A stretch of 37,662 nt of DNA. Origin: an uncultured Collinsella sp. (lineage in GTDB: Bacteria; Actinomycetota; Coriobacteriia; Coriobacteriales; Coriobacteriaceae). Where the stretch lies: the NCBI GenBank assembly GCA_900543275.1, contig UQQL01000011.1:1-37662 (forward strand), in the 5' to 3' direction. Positions 15,201-22,800 of this stretch are shown in pieces (position 1 is the first letter of the stretch; each line of letters opens with the position of its first letter). The translations under genes were made by a program, and so were the position numbers. The notes under the pieces are model-generated. The model worked only from the letters and a program-made list of their open reading frames with translations, did no database searches and was not told the DNA's origin.

Positions 15201-17012
15201 CCTGAGCGTCCGATTCGCGTCGTCGATCAGTGGATGTACCACAGCCGCCTGTACGCCGTCGCCCGTTTTGTGACGATGCGCAACGACCTGGACCTGATCC
15301 AGCTCAACTCCTTCGGCTGCGGCTTGGACGCCCTGACCACCGACCAGGTGCAGGAGATTCTGGAAGCCAGCGGCAAGATCTACACCGTGCTCAAGATCGA
15401 CGAGGTGTCCAACCTAGGCGCCGCGCGCATCCGAATCCGCTCGCTCATGGCGGCGCTCAAGGACCAGGAGGCCGAGCGCTTGGCCGAGGCCACGGCCGCG
15501 GGCGAGGCTTACGAGCAGGGCGATGCCGCGCCGGTGGCGCCCTCCACGGATGCCCCCGCGTTCGCGAGCCGCAAGTACACGTTCGAGGCTCAGCGCGAGA
15601 GTGCTTCGACCGCGTGGCCCAAGGTGCCCTTTACCGAGCAGATGCGCGACGAGGGCTACACCATCCTGTGCCCGCAGATGGCGCCGATTCACTTTGACCT
15701 CGTCAAAGAGGTGTTCCGCGGTGCCGGCTACAACTTGGAGCTGCTGCCCTCGACCGATCACGATGCCGTCGAGGCCGGCCTGCGCTACGTGAACAACGAC
15801 ATCTGCTACCCGTCGATTCTGGTGACGGGCCAGATTATGGAGGCCATCGAGAGCGGTCGGTACGACCTGTCCAAGACGGCCGTGGTCATCAGCCAGACCG
15901 GCGGTGGCTGCCGTGCCACCAACTACATCGCGCTCATTCGCAAGGCCCTGCGCGAGAGCGGCCACCCCGAGATTCCGGTGATCTCGCTTTCGGCCGTGGC
16001 GCTCGGCGAGGATAACCCCGGCTTTAAGATTACGCCGGCGCTGCTTAAGCAGGCCGTGTACGCGGTGCTCTTTGGCGACGTGATGATGCAGATGCTCTAC
16101 CGCTGCCGCCCGTACGAGGCAACGCCCGGTGCCGCCAATGCGCTCTACGAGGAGTACATGGCGCGCGCCCGCAAGCTGGCGCCCAAGTTCAACCGCCACA
16201 ACTACACCAAGCTGTGCCGCGAGGCCATCCGCGCGTTCGACACCATGCCGCTTGTGGGCGAGGGCACCAAGCCTCGCGTGGGCGTGGTCGGCGAGATCTT
16301 GGTCAAGTTCCATCCCACGGCCAACAACCACGTGGTCGATGTCATTGAGCGCGAGGGCTGCGAGGCAGTGGTGCCGGGCCTGCTCGACTTCTTCCTGTAC
16401 TCCATGAGCAACGCCGAGCTACAGAAGGACGAGCTGGGAAGCTCTGCTACCACGCGCGCCGGTATGCAGGCGCTCATCAAACTCGTGGACTGGATGCGTA
16501 CGCCGGTGGAGGAGATGCTCGAGAAGTCCCGCCGCTTTGAGGCACCCGAGCGCATCGGTACCATGGCCGACAAGGCCCGCACGGTGCTTTCGGTGTGCAA
16601 CAACATGGGCGAGGGCTGGCTGCTCACGGCCGAGATGCTCGACCTGATCGACCATGGCGCACCCAATATCATCTGCACGCAGCCCTTCGCATGCCTGCCC
16701 AATCACGTGGTGGGCAAGGCCGTGATTAAGGAGCTGCGCCGCCAGCATCCCGAGAGCAACATCGTCGCGGTGGACTACGACCCCGGTGCGTCCGAGGTCA
16801 ACCAGCTCAACCGCATTAAGCTCATGATTAGCGTGGCCAAGGAGAACATGCGCGCCGGTAAGGGCTTTAAGCTCGAGAAGGTGGCGCCGCTCGCGATGGA
16901 CGAGGTCACCGGCCAGATGCGTGCCCATGATGGCTGCGTGAGCTGCGGACCGGCCAGCGAGGAGGCCGTTGCATCGGTCGCCAAGCGTCTGGGACGTGGC
17001 ATTAAGAAGTAG
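12231..17012 (+). CDS. Giant 2-hydroxyacyl-CoA dehydratase-type activase (BcrAD/BadFG plus DUF2229)
   Basis: A 1593-residue cytoplasmic protein. After an 80-residue Ala/Glu-rich helical extension come two ASKHA ATPase modules, each starting with a phosphate loop (GIDVGSTT at 88-95, GIDAGSTT near 403-410). Each has a cysteine motif of the activase type (GTCAGGTGAFID; NEACSSGCGSFIE). A CGRCSNNC cluster lies near 685, followed by the DUF2229 region (GIPRALNMYENYPFW from about 755, SVCYP, NCYNCP), a region resembling dehydratase subunits (VNNDICYPS, GGGCRATNY), and a C-terminal CVSCGP. Family members couple ATP hydrolysis to low-potential electron transfer to radical dehydratases or benzoyl-CoA-type reductases. 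No separate dehydratase subunits are encoded nearby. GAGGAGAG precedes the ATG; a strong terminator follows. The physiological substrate is unknown. Confidence 0.9.
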   Translation: MSKLVEGIKDRVVAAAREAAPAVVDAAQKAATAAAEKVAEAVADAKNAAGETSVASEPVAATEPVAAANAPEGAIFNPENARGNLHLGIDVGSTTVKLAVLNDDNQIVYAKYQRHHTDVRACARDLFEGAATVLPTAQMTCAITGSGGLLLSQWLDLEFVQEVIASKRAVETLIPATDVAIELGGEDAKIIYFDNGIEQRMNGTCAGGTGAFIDQMATLLHTDASGLNELAANATTIYPIASRCGVFAKTDVQPLLNEGARPEDVAASIFQAVVTQTISGLACGRPIRGNVAFLGGPLQYLSELRHRFYLTLNLDEEHRIVPQNAHLFVASGAAMAHESNKLSTFPQLIEAIDALGDTQGAEVERLDPLFATDEDFAEFKTRHDQEVVPKGKLDGYTGRVFIGIDAGSTTMKAALVGEDGQLLHTWYGNNNGDILGTAKVIMADFYNHIPAGCTIGHVTTTGYGEALLIEALKADSGEIETVAHLRGAKAFLPGVEFILDIGGQDMKCLRVKDGVIEHIMLNEACSSGCGSFIESFAVSMNMDVRAFADAAIHAKAPVDLGSRCTVFMNSRVKQAQKEGATVGDIAAGLSYSVIKNALFKVIKLRDPKEIGNQVIVQGGTFMSDATLRAFEQLTGVHAVRPDIAGCMGAYGAALLARDRAGADGTSTILSAEDIAHLTVTQKHVRCGRCSNNCQLTVNDFGGGRRFITGNRCEKGAGHKKQKTEAPNLFKKKNELLFNREVLCPDEAPRGTVGIPRALNMYENYPFWHAFFTRLGFSVQLSDQSSKKTYQAGIESMPSESVCYPAKMSHGHVMNLIDRDVDFIWMPCVRWERKEDPTAGNCYNCPIVMSYPTALALNIDEIREQNIEFLYPFVPYHDKTELKRRLYQVLAVDRVADAEAGRGRVRGPKITRSEVDAAVNAAYEADARFHEDIQTMGEEALKWVEDHGGHGIVLAGRPYHNDPEINHALPELISSFGFAVFTEDSLAHLVKPERPIRVVDQWMYHSRLYAVARFVTMRNDLDLIQLNSFGCGLDALTTDQVQEILEASGKIYTVLKIDEVSNLGAARIRIRSLMAALKDQEAERLAEATAAGEAYEQGDAAPVAPSTDAPAFASRKYTFEAQRESASTAWPKVPFTEQMRDEGYTILCPQMAPIHFDLVKEVFRGAGYNLELLPSTDHDAVEAGLRYVNNDICYPSILVTGQIMEAIESGRYDLSKTAVVISQTGGGCRATNYIALIRKALRESGHPEIPVISLSAVALGEDNPGFKITPALLKQAVYAVLFGDVMMQMLYRCRPYEATPGAANALYEEYMARARKLAPKFNRHNYTKLCREAIRAFDTMPLVGEGTKPRVGVVGEILVKFHPTANNHVVDVIEREGCEAVVPGLLDFFLYSMSNAELQKDELGSSATTRAGMQALIKLVDWMRTPVEEMLEKSRRFEAPERIGTMADKARTVLSVCNNMGEGWLLTAEMLDLIDHGAPNIICTQPFACLPNHVVGKAVIKELRRQHPESNIVAVDYDPGASEVNQLNRIKLMISVAKENMRAGKGFKLEKVAPLAMDEVTGQMRAHDGCVSCGPASEEAVASVAKRLGRGIKK

Positions 17013-17043
17013 CTGGCCTGCTATGGGCTGGATATGAGACAAG

Positions 17044-17077
17044 CGGGTGGTAGCCGTACCGGCCACCACCCGTTTTT
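17044..17077 (+). terminator. Intrinsic terminator of TetR-activase operon
   Basis: CGGGTGGT (17044-17051) pairs with ACCACCCG (17065-17072), with GCC/GGC continuing above one mismatch and the loop GTACC. TTTTT follows at 17073-17077. It lies 32 nt after the activase stop. Confidence 0.93.
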
Positions 17078-17097
17078 GCTGGACATATGTTGCGCAA

Positions 17098-17606
17098 ATG
17101 ACCTTGCTACAGACTTCCGTGGGCTTGCCCGATTTTTGGGCCGGCTCGGGCTTTGAGGACAAGTTGCTGCAGGCCCAAGGCGATTTTTCGCTCAATGCGG
17201 GCCAGCACAGTGTGACGTATCTGCCAAACGACGATACGGTAACAACCGGTCGCTACCAGGTACTGCTGCACGACAACAACTTTGGTGCGGCCGAGAGCTA
17301 TCCCAAGTTCGACTGGGGCCAGCTGGGCGCCGCGGTGGTGACCGACTACGGCCACGGCACGCATTCGTTTGGACGCATCTTTACGGTGGACGAGACCGCA
17401 CACACCTACGAGCTTGTGGACTAGATCGCGGTGCCGTTCTCGGGCTACGTCAGCAGTGCGCAGCGCGTCGGCAATTCGAACAGCATGCTCGTGGCATCGG
17501 GCCAGGCCAAGACCTTTACCGAGTACGATCGCTACGGGTCGCCCATCGCTACTTACGAGATGGAAGCCGAAAAGTTCATCTACCGCGTGTACAAGTACAA
17601 GTTGTA
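17098..17606 (+). pseudogene. Arylsulfotransferase (ASST) C-terminal remnant
   Basis: The frame from 17098 encodes about 108 residues to a TAG at 17422-17424 and then continues in the same frame to a second TAG at 17604-17606. The peptide on both sides of the internal stop resembles the C-terminal part of arylsulfate sulfotransferases: DFWAG, a QHSVTYLPND block, GRIFTVDETAHTYELVD, then IAVPFSGYVSSAQRVGNSN and EAEKFIYRVYKYKL. The N-terminal two thirds are missing (the family is about 550-600 residues), and the fragment starts right after the activase terminator. The internal stop could come from one base change. No signal peptide or ribosome site is present. It is a decayed remnant, not a working gene. 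Confidence 0.75.
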
Positions 17607-17757
17607 GCGCTGCGCTTAGGTTTGACCAATGGAGTATGAAAACACGCCGTTCGCCGATGCCCCCTCCGCGAGTGGCAGCCATATGGTTTGATGTTGGAAA
17701 CATATGATTGCCGGCAGGCCATAGGTGACGTTCCCCCTGATATCGGAGGTTCCAGGT

Positions 17758-17796
17758 ATGTTTCGCGCTCCGTTAAATAACTATCGGTTGGGCTAA
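17758..17796 (+). CDS. 12-codon upstream ORF (possible leader peptide)
   Basis: GGAGGT at 17745-17750 stands 7 nt before ATG at 17758, which opens a 12-codon frame (MFRAPLNNYRLG) ending in TAA at 17794-17796. The ATG of the next gene is one base later, and that gene has no ribosome site of its own. The arrangement suggests that ribosomes finishing the short frame restart on the downstream gene. The peptide shows no attenuator-like run of one amino acid. Confidence 0.5.
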   Translation: MFRAPLNNYRLG

Positions 17797-17797
17797 C

Positions 17798-18247
17798 ATG
17801 GGTCGCCGTGCTATTTCGATAACCCTTACAGTGGTCTGCCTGGCTGTGCTCTTGGGCGCTACGGGGCTGTTTGCTATAAGTCGAGAAACATCCTATATGC
17901 AGGAATGTGCTTCCGAAGGCTTTGCCATTGATGGTTACTATCGGGATGATAAAACGAGTCGGGAAACCCTGGCTTTTCTTGAGGAGGACAACTGTCGATG
18001 GCAGCTGGTCGACCAAGACGGAATCTGCACAGACGGGCAGTTTAAGCGTACGGATGACCCCAACATCCTGATATTAAAGAAGGAAAACGGTGAAGAATTC
18101 GGTACGGTCCACGTGGCGTACTTGTCACGCCGACGCGATCAGGGCTTGCTCTACCTATTTAGAGATACCAGGGTGACCCGTTTTTATCTGGTGAGTACCG
18201 GTCCGGCGTTTACGGTGGAGTCTGGCGATGTCGATGCGGACAGTTGA
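17798..18247 (+). CDS. Small membrane-anchored protein of unknown function
   Basis: A 149-residue protein not recognised as a member of any family. Residues 4-27 form a hydrophobic segment after Gly-Arg-Arg, so it is likely a signal anchor or uncleaved signal peptide with the rest outside the cell. The outer part is polar, with one Cys pair (Cys in NCRWQ and ICTDG) and alternating short strands ending in RFYLVSTGPAFTVES, which suggests a small beta domain. No ribosome site precedes its ATG; translation is probably coupled to the 12-codon frame ending one base upstream. Base composition is less GC-rich than its neighbours, which together with the adjacent pseudogene hints at an accessory region. 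A terminator follows at 18268. Confidence 0.65.
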   Translation: MGRRAISITLTVVCLAVLLGATGLFAISRETSYMQECASEGFAIDGYYRDDKTSRETLAFLEEDNCRWQLVDQDGICTDGQFKRTDDPNILILKKENGEEFGTVHVAYLSRRRDQGLLYLFRDTRVTRFYLVSTGPAFTVESGDVDADS

Positions 18248-18267
18248 TTCACGGCAATAAAACAGCG

Positions 18268-18303
18268 AGCGGGGCACGGACATGAATCGCGCCCCGCTTT
18301 TTT
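18268..18303 (+). terminator. Intrinsic terminator
   Basis: AGCGGGGC (18268-18275) pairs with GCCCCGCT (18291-18298) and is followed by a T tract (18298-18303). It ends the plus-strand small gene and separates it from the convergent DUF389 gene. Confidence 0.88.
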
Positions 18304-18375
18304 GCTCGCGGCCTGCGTCGCGTCTGCGCCTCGTTCCGACTCGCGCCTGTGCGCGCATCCATCTCACATCCCGCA

Positions 18376-19515
18376 TCACTTCACGTCGAATTCCACGCGA
18401 TCGAGTTCGGGCACGTTGAGGTCGATGAGTTTGCGGGCAGCGCGACGGTCGTGCTCCCCGAGCGCCTCGCTTGTCGTCACATGGGCGACAATCTCGCGCT
18501 CGACGACGCCTTCCTCGTCCCCTTCGGTGGCCGAGGTCTCGACGGCGACGGTGTAATCCTTAAAGCCCGGCAGGACCGCGGCAAGCTCGCGTGTGGTCTC
18601 GGTGACGCCGTAGCCGTCCTGCACGCCGACCTGCGCCGAGCCAATAGACCCCGCGGTCATAACGATGCAGGGGATGGCAAAGATCACCGTGCCCACAATA
18701 ATGCGGCGGCGCACCTTGCGTGACAGCTCGTCGACCTCGGCATTTTCCTCAGCAGTCACAATACCGTCGCCGTTGAGGTCGCGCTTGAGCGGCACACGCA
18801 ATAGAAGTAGTACGGCTTCGGCAGCCAGTGCGATAAAGACCACGTTGATGCCAAACTCGTAAAGCGCCGAGAGAAATAGCGACCCGCTTGCGATGGCGAT
18901 GCCGTAGCCCGCCGCACACAGGGGCGGCATGAGCGCGGTCGCCACGGCCACGCCGGCGATGAGCGTTGCGGGCTCCTGGTCGCGCGAGTTGCCCAGGCCG
19001 CCCGCAAAGCCGCCGGCGAGCGCGACAGCGAGGTCCCACACGGTGGGCGTCGAGTTGTCGATAATGGCGGCTGTGGTGGTGCCAAGGGGCGAGAGCTTAA
19101 AGTACAACGTGGATGTGACCAGGCAAAAGGCCATTTGCAGCGCAAGACCGGCGACGGCTTCGACGGTAATCTCGCGGTCGAGCGTGGCGATGCCATATGC
19201 CATGGCAAGGACCGATCCCATAAGCGGGCAGATGAGCATAGCGCCCACGATGGCGATGTCCGAGTCGATATCGAGGCCGATGCTCGCGATGAGCATGGCG
19301 ATGATGAGGATGCACAGATGTGAGCCGGTCAGGCGCGCCCCGTTTACAAAGCGCTTACGGATTACGTGATAGGGCGCGCGTCCCTCGCGAATGTTGAATG
19401 CGCGCTTGAGGAAGCGGGTGACGTTTTCCATGGCTTCGCTATGAGCAGGGCGGATGCCGTGGCGCCGATGATGGCGCTCGCGCAGTCGCTTAATCTGTTG
19501 TCTGTCGAGTTCCAT
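18376..19515 (-). CDS. DUF389 family membrane protein with EF-hand-like loop
   Basis: A 379-residue polytopic membrane protein of the DUF389/TIGR00341 family, function unknown. The family core is visible: LTGSHLCILIIAMLIASIGLD, AIVGAMLICPLMGSVLA, and VATALMPPLCAAG, with about six membrane segments between residues 64 and 240 and one more at 270-292. Between them a cytoplasm-side linker contains DLNGDGIVTAEE (246-257), a textbook EF-hand calcium loop (D-x-N-x-D-G-x-V-x-x-x-E). The C-terminal 85 residues form a soluble alpha/beta domain. The start at 19515 follows GAGGTGG; the frame is open upstream to 19662 without family resemblance. It is transcribed divergently from the surface-protein gene. 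Confidence 0.88.
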   Translation of the reverse strand: MELDRQQIKRLRERHHRRHGIRPAHSEAMENVTRFLKRAFNIREGRAPYHVIRKRFVNGARLTGSHLCILIIAMLIASIGLDIDSDIAIVGAMLICPLMGSVLAMAYGIATLDREITVEAVAGLALQMAFCLVTSTLYFKLSPLGTTTAAIIDNSTPTVWDLAVALAGGFAGGLGNSRDQEPATLIAGVAVATALMPPLCAAGYGIAIASGSLFLSALYEFGINVVFIALAAEAVLLLLRVPLKRDLNGDGIVTAEENAEVDELSRKVRRRIIVGTVIFAIPCIVMTAGSIGSAQVGVQDGYGVTETTRELAAVLPGFKDYTVAVETSATEGDEEGVVEREIVAHVTTSEALGEHDRRAARKLIDLNVPELDRVEFDVK

Positions 19516-19822
19516 GTCCACCTCGTTCTGGCAAGGGCCGCGTATCCCGCCCGTCGCCCTTACTCTACACCGTGGCGGGTGGGGTGTCTGTTGGATGCGG
19601 AATCCGATAGGGCGGATGACGCGGGAGCAAATGCAAATCACAGGCTCAATTCGATCCCGCAAGAATATGATGCGCCAGCTCCTACATATGTGACGAAATT
19701 GTGAAGCAGGAGAGCGCGAATTTCAAAAAATCCGCTGGTGACCAATGTTGCGCAACAGAATTCAAAAATCAGCTCCTACATTTTGAAGCGTATGGATACA
19801 TCCGTGTCAAAGGGAGAAAGCC
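19516..19822. other. Divergent intergenic region upstream of surface protein
   Basis: These 307 nt between the divergent DUF389 and surface-protein genes are clearly AT-richer than their surroundings from about 19620 on. They contain a direct repeat CAGCTCCTACAT (19676-19687 and 19770-19781), each copy near an A-rich stretch, and the perfect 12-bp palindrome TGTTGCGCAACA (19746-19757). The core ATGTTGCGCAA also occurs at 17087-17097 in front of the arylsulfotransferase remnant. These look like regulator sites. No clear -35/-10 pair could be assigned. Confidence 0.6.
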
Positions 19823-22800
19823 ATGGCAAACTACAGTCCACAACACTTTGAGCCTCGGGCCAAGGCCGTCAACGTCAAGGGCGTTGCCAACCGCGCCGTC
19901 GCAACCGTTTTGACGGCGGGCCTCATCGCTCAGCCGCTCATGTCGCCGCTGCCGGCAATCGCCGCACCGACGGCAGATAACGGCGATTCTGTTCAGGGGG
20001 GGGGTAGTTCTGTAGAGAACACCGTTGCCGCCGGTAACCAAGCGGTCGTAAAGACGGCTGCCCAGCTGGCAGAGGAGTCGGCAAAGCAGCTCAAGGACGC
20101 TCAGGCCGCCTACGATGCGGCTCAGAAGAAGGCCGACGCGGCGGGCCAGTCTCAAAAGCAGGCACAGCAGCAAAAGAATCAGGTCTCGCAGGCTGTGAGC
20201 GACAACGAAATCGAGCAGAACGCAGCAGAAGTCGCCGCGCTCCAGGAGAAGATTGACGAGCTCAAGGCTGCCGTCGAAAAGACCGAACAGCAGCAGAAGA
20301 AGCTGGGCGACCTGAACGATCGGCTCGAACAGGCCAACAAGAGTGTCGAGGATAAGACCCAGGCGCTCAAGGACGCCAAGGCAAAGCAGGATGAGGCCAA
20401 GAAGGCCCTCGATGATGCCCAGGCCAAGCTCGAGGCCATGGGTATGGACGAGTACGAGGCCGCCAAGAAGGCCGTCGAGGACGCGCAGGCAAAGCTCGAT
20501 GACGCCAATAAGGCCGTTACTACTGCACAGGACAATCTGGACCAGGCCAAGGCTGCCGAGGCCAGCGCCCAGCAGGAAAAGCAGAATACCGAGGCAGCTT
20601 TGACGACTGCCCAGGCCAAGAAGCAGGAGACTGCCGCTGCTCTCGCAGCCGCAACCACCGCGCGCGATAACGCCCAGCAGAAGTTCAACCAGGCGCAGGC
20701 CGCGCTCGATGCTGCCGTCTCGGGTACGGGTGTTGACCTGAGTGCGCTTGAGGCCGCCAAGAACGCTGCTGCTGGTGAGCTCAAGACCGCGCAGAGGGAG
20801 CTCAATGCCGCGACGGATGCCGACGCCACCGCACAGGCGAACCTGCAGGCTGCGCAGACTACCGTCACCGCCGCGCAGGAGAAGGCCAACGCCGCCAACG
20901 CCGCCGTGGCATCTGCCCAGTCTGCATATGATGCGGTAAGCAAGGAGTACAACGCCGCCGTCAGCAAGCGCGACGCCGCCAAGGCCGCATGCGAGCAGGC
21001 CCAGCAGACCGAAGCCGACAAGAAGGCGGAGTACGACCGACTCGTCGAGGTCCGTCAGCAGAAGCGCAGCGAGTGGGAGGCGGCCTGCGCCGCTTCGAAC
21101 GCCGCGGAAAAGGCTTATGACGCTGCTAATGCCCAGGTTGAGGCTCTTGAGCAGCAGATTGCAGACCTAAAGTCCAACATGACCGTTGACCAGGAAGTCA
21201 TCAATAAGGGCATGCTCGGCTTTATGGCCTACATCAGCAACAGCAGCGATTTCACCGCCACACAGAAAAAGAACGCCCAGGATGCCGTATCGATGCTGAC
21301 CGGTGCTGAGGACAAGGCCGACTGGTATGACCAGTACGTCGATCAGGATATGTCTCGCGACACCAATCCGCTCTCCTTGGAGCAGATGCGCAACGCCCTG
21401 ACATATCTCGACACCCAGAACAACCTCCGCAAGGCGAACGGTCAGTCGGCGCTCAGCGTCAGCCTCCGTATGACTGCGGCAGCCGCCCTTAATACATCAT
21501 ATTCATCGAACATCTGGGGACACTCGAACTGCTACTTCGACAACGGTGAAAACCTTGCTGGCGGAGGCGGCGCATATACCGGCGGCGAGACCGAGGATAC
21601 CCTCGGCTGGCCCTATACCGGCCTCTATACTCAGGAAAAGAAGATTTTCGACAAGTATGTAGAGCAGTATGGCGACAAACTCGGCAAATATCGATATGAG
21701 TCCTATTACATCTATCAGAACTACAACAGCATCTACCACGAGTGCGGGCACTATCTCAACATTATCGATGCCTCTACGAGAGCCATCGGCATCGCGACCG
21801 GTAGCGGCAAGAATACCGATTCCGAGGTAACCATCTTCGATTACAGCGATGATGACACGCAGGCTGATTTCACTGTCTCCGAGTTCAAGAAGCTCCTCAA
21901 CGACTACATCGATTCCGCCTACAATGCGGGCGGCACGCAGGCGCAGAAGGCGCAGCTCAAGGAGCTCCAGGGCAAGCTTGCCGAGGCGCAGAAGAACTTT
22001 GGAACTACAAGGGAAGCTTACTTCGCAGCTGTAAACGGGCAGGATGCCGCCCAGGACGCTTTCACCGCAGCCGATGCGAACATGAACACCGCCAAGGGCG
22101 AGTACGAGAAGGCTCAGTCCGCTACTGCTGCCGCCAAGTCCGCCTATGACGCTGCCGAAGCCGAGCTTAAGATCATCGACGTCAAGACACCCCAGGCCAA
22201 GCTTGATGCCGCTAAGGGCGAGGCGGCAACTGCCCAGGCGGCTCTTGATAAGGCAAATGCCACGCTTGTCGATTGCCAGACGAAGGCATCCGAGGCCGCT
22301 GCTCACAAGGCGAAGGCTCGCAGCGCCCGCGACGCCGCCAAGGTAAAGTCCGATCAGGCCAACAAGGCGTATGACAACGCTACCGCTTCGGTCAAGGACC
22401 TTGCCGCCAAGTGCGATGCCGCCAAGACGGATCTTGCGAACAAACAGGGCACGCTTAACGATGCCAAGAAGGCCGACGACACTGCCCAGGCTGGCGTTGA
22501 CAAGGCTCAGGCATCAGATGCCCAGGCCGCGACCGCTCTTTCGGACGCCAAGCAGGCAGTTGCCGCCAAGACGCAGGCTGTGTCCGACGCGCAGGCCGAG
22601 GCCAAGGCTGCCGAGGGTGAGCTGACCCGCGCAAACAAGGCCTTCGAGCGCTTCGCCGGCGCTCAGAAGGCGGTCGACGACGCTAAGGCCGCCTATGACG
22701 CTGCCGTAGACGGTGTCGCCGATGCCCAGAAGCAGCTCGAGGCCGCCAACGAAGCCGTCGTCGATGCGAACCTCGAGATCGTCAAGGCCAAGGCCGAGCT

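Noticed and set aside
12216..15242. 1008-codon open frame on the minus strand
   Set aside because: It lies wholly opposite the well-supported activase gene (apart from a few bases) and reads as His/Val/Gly-rich shadow protein caused by high GC. No ribosome site or family resemblance.
17422..17424. Readthrough or pyrrolysine-type recoding of the internal TAG in the arylsulfotransferase frame
   Set aside because: The fragment also lacks two thirds of the protein, a signal peptide and a ribosome site, so simple decay explains the stop.
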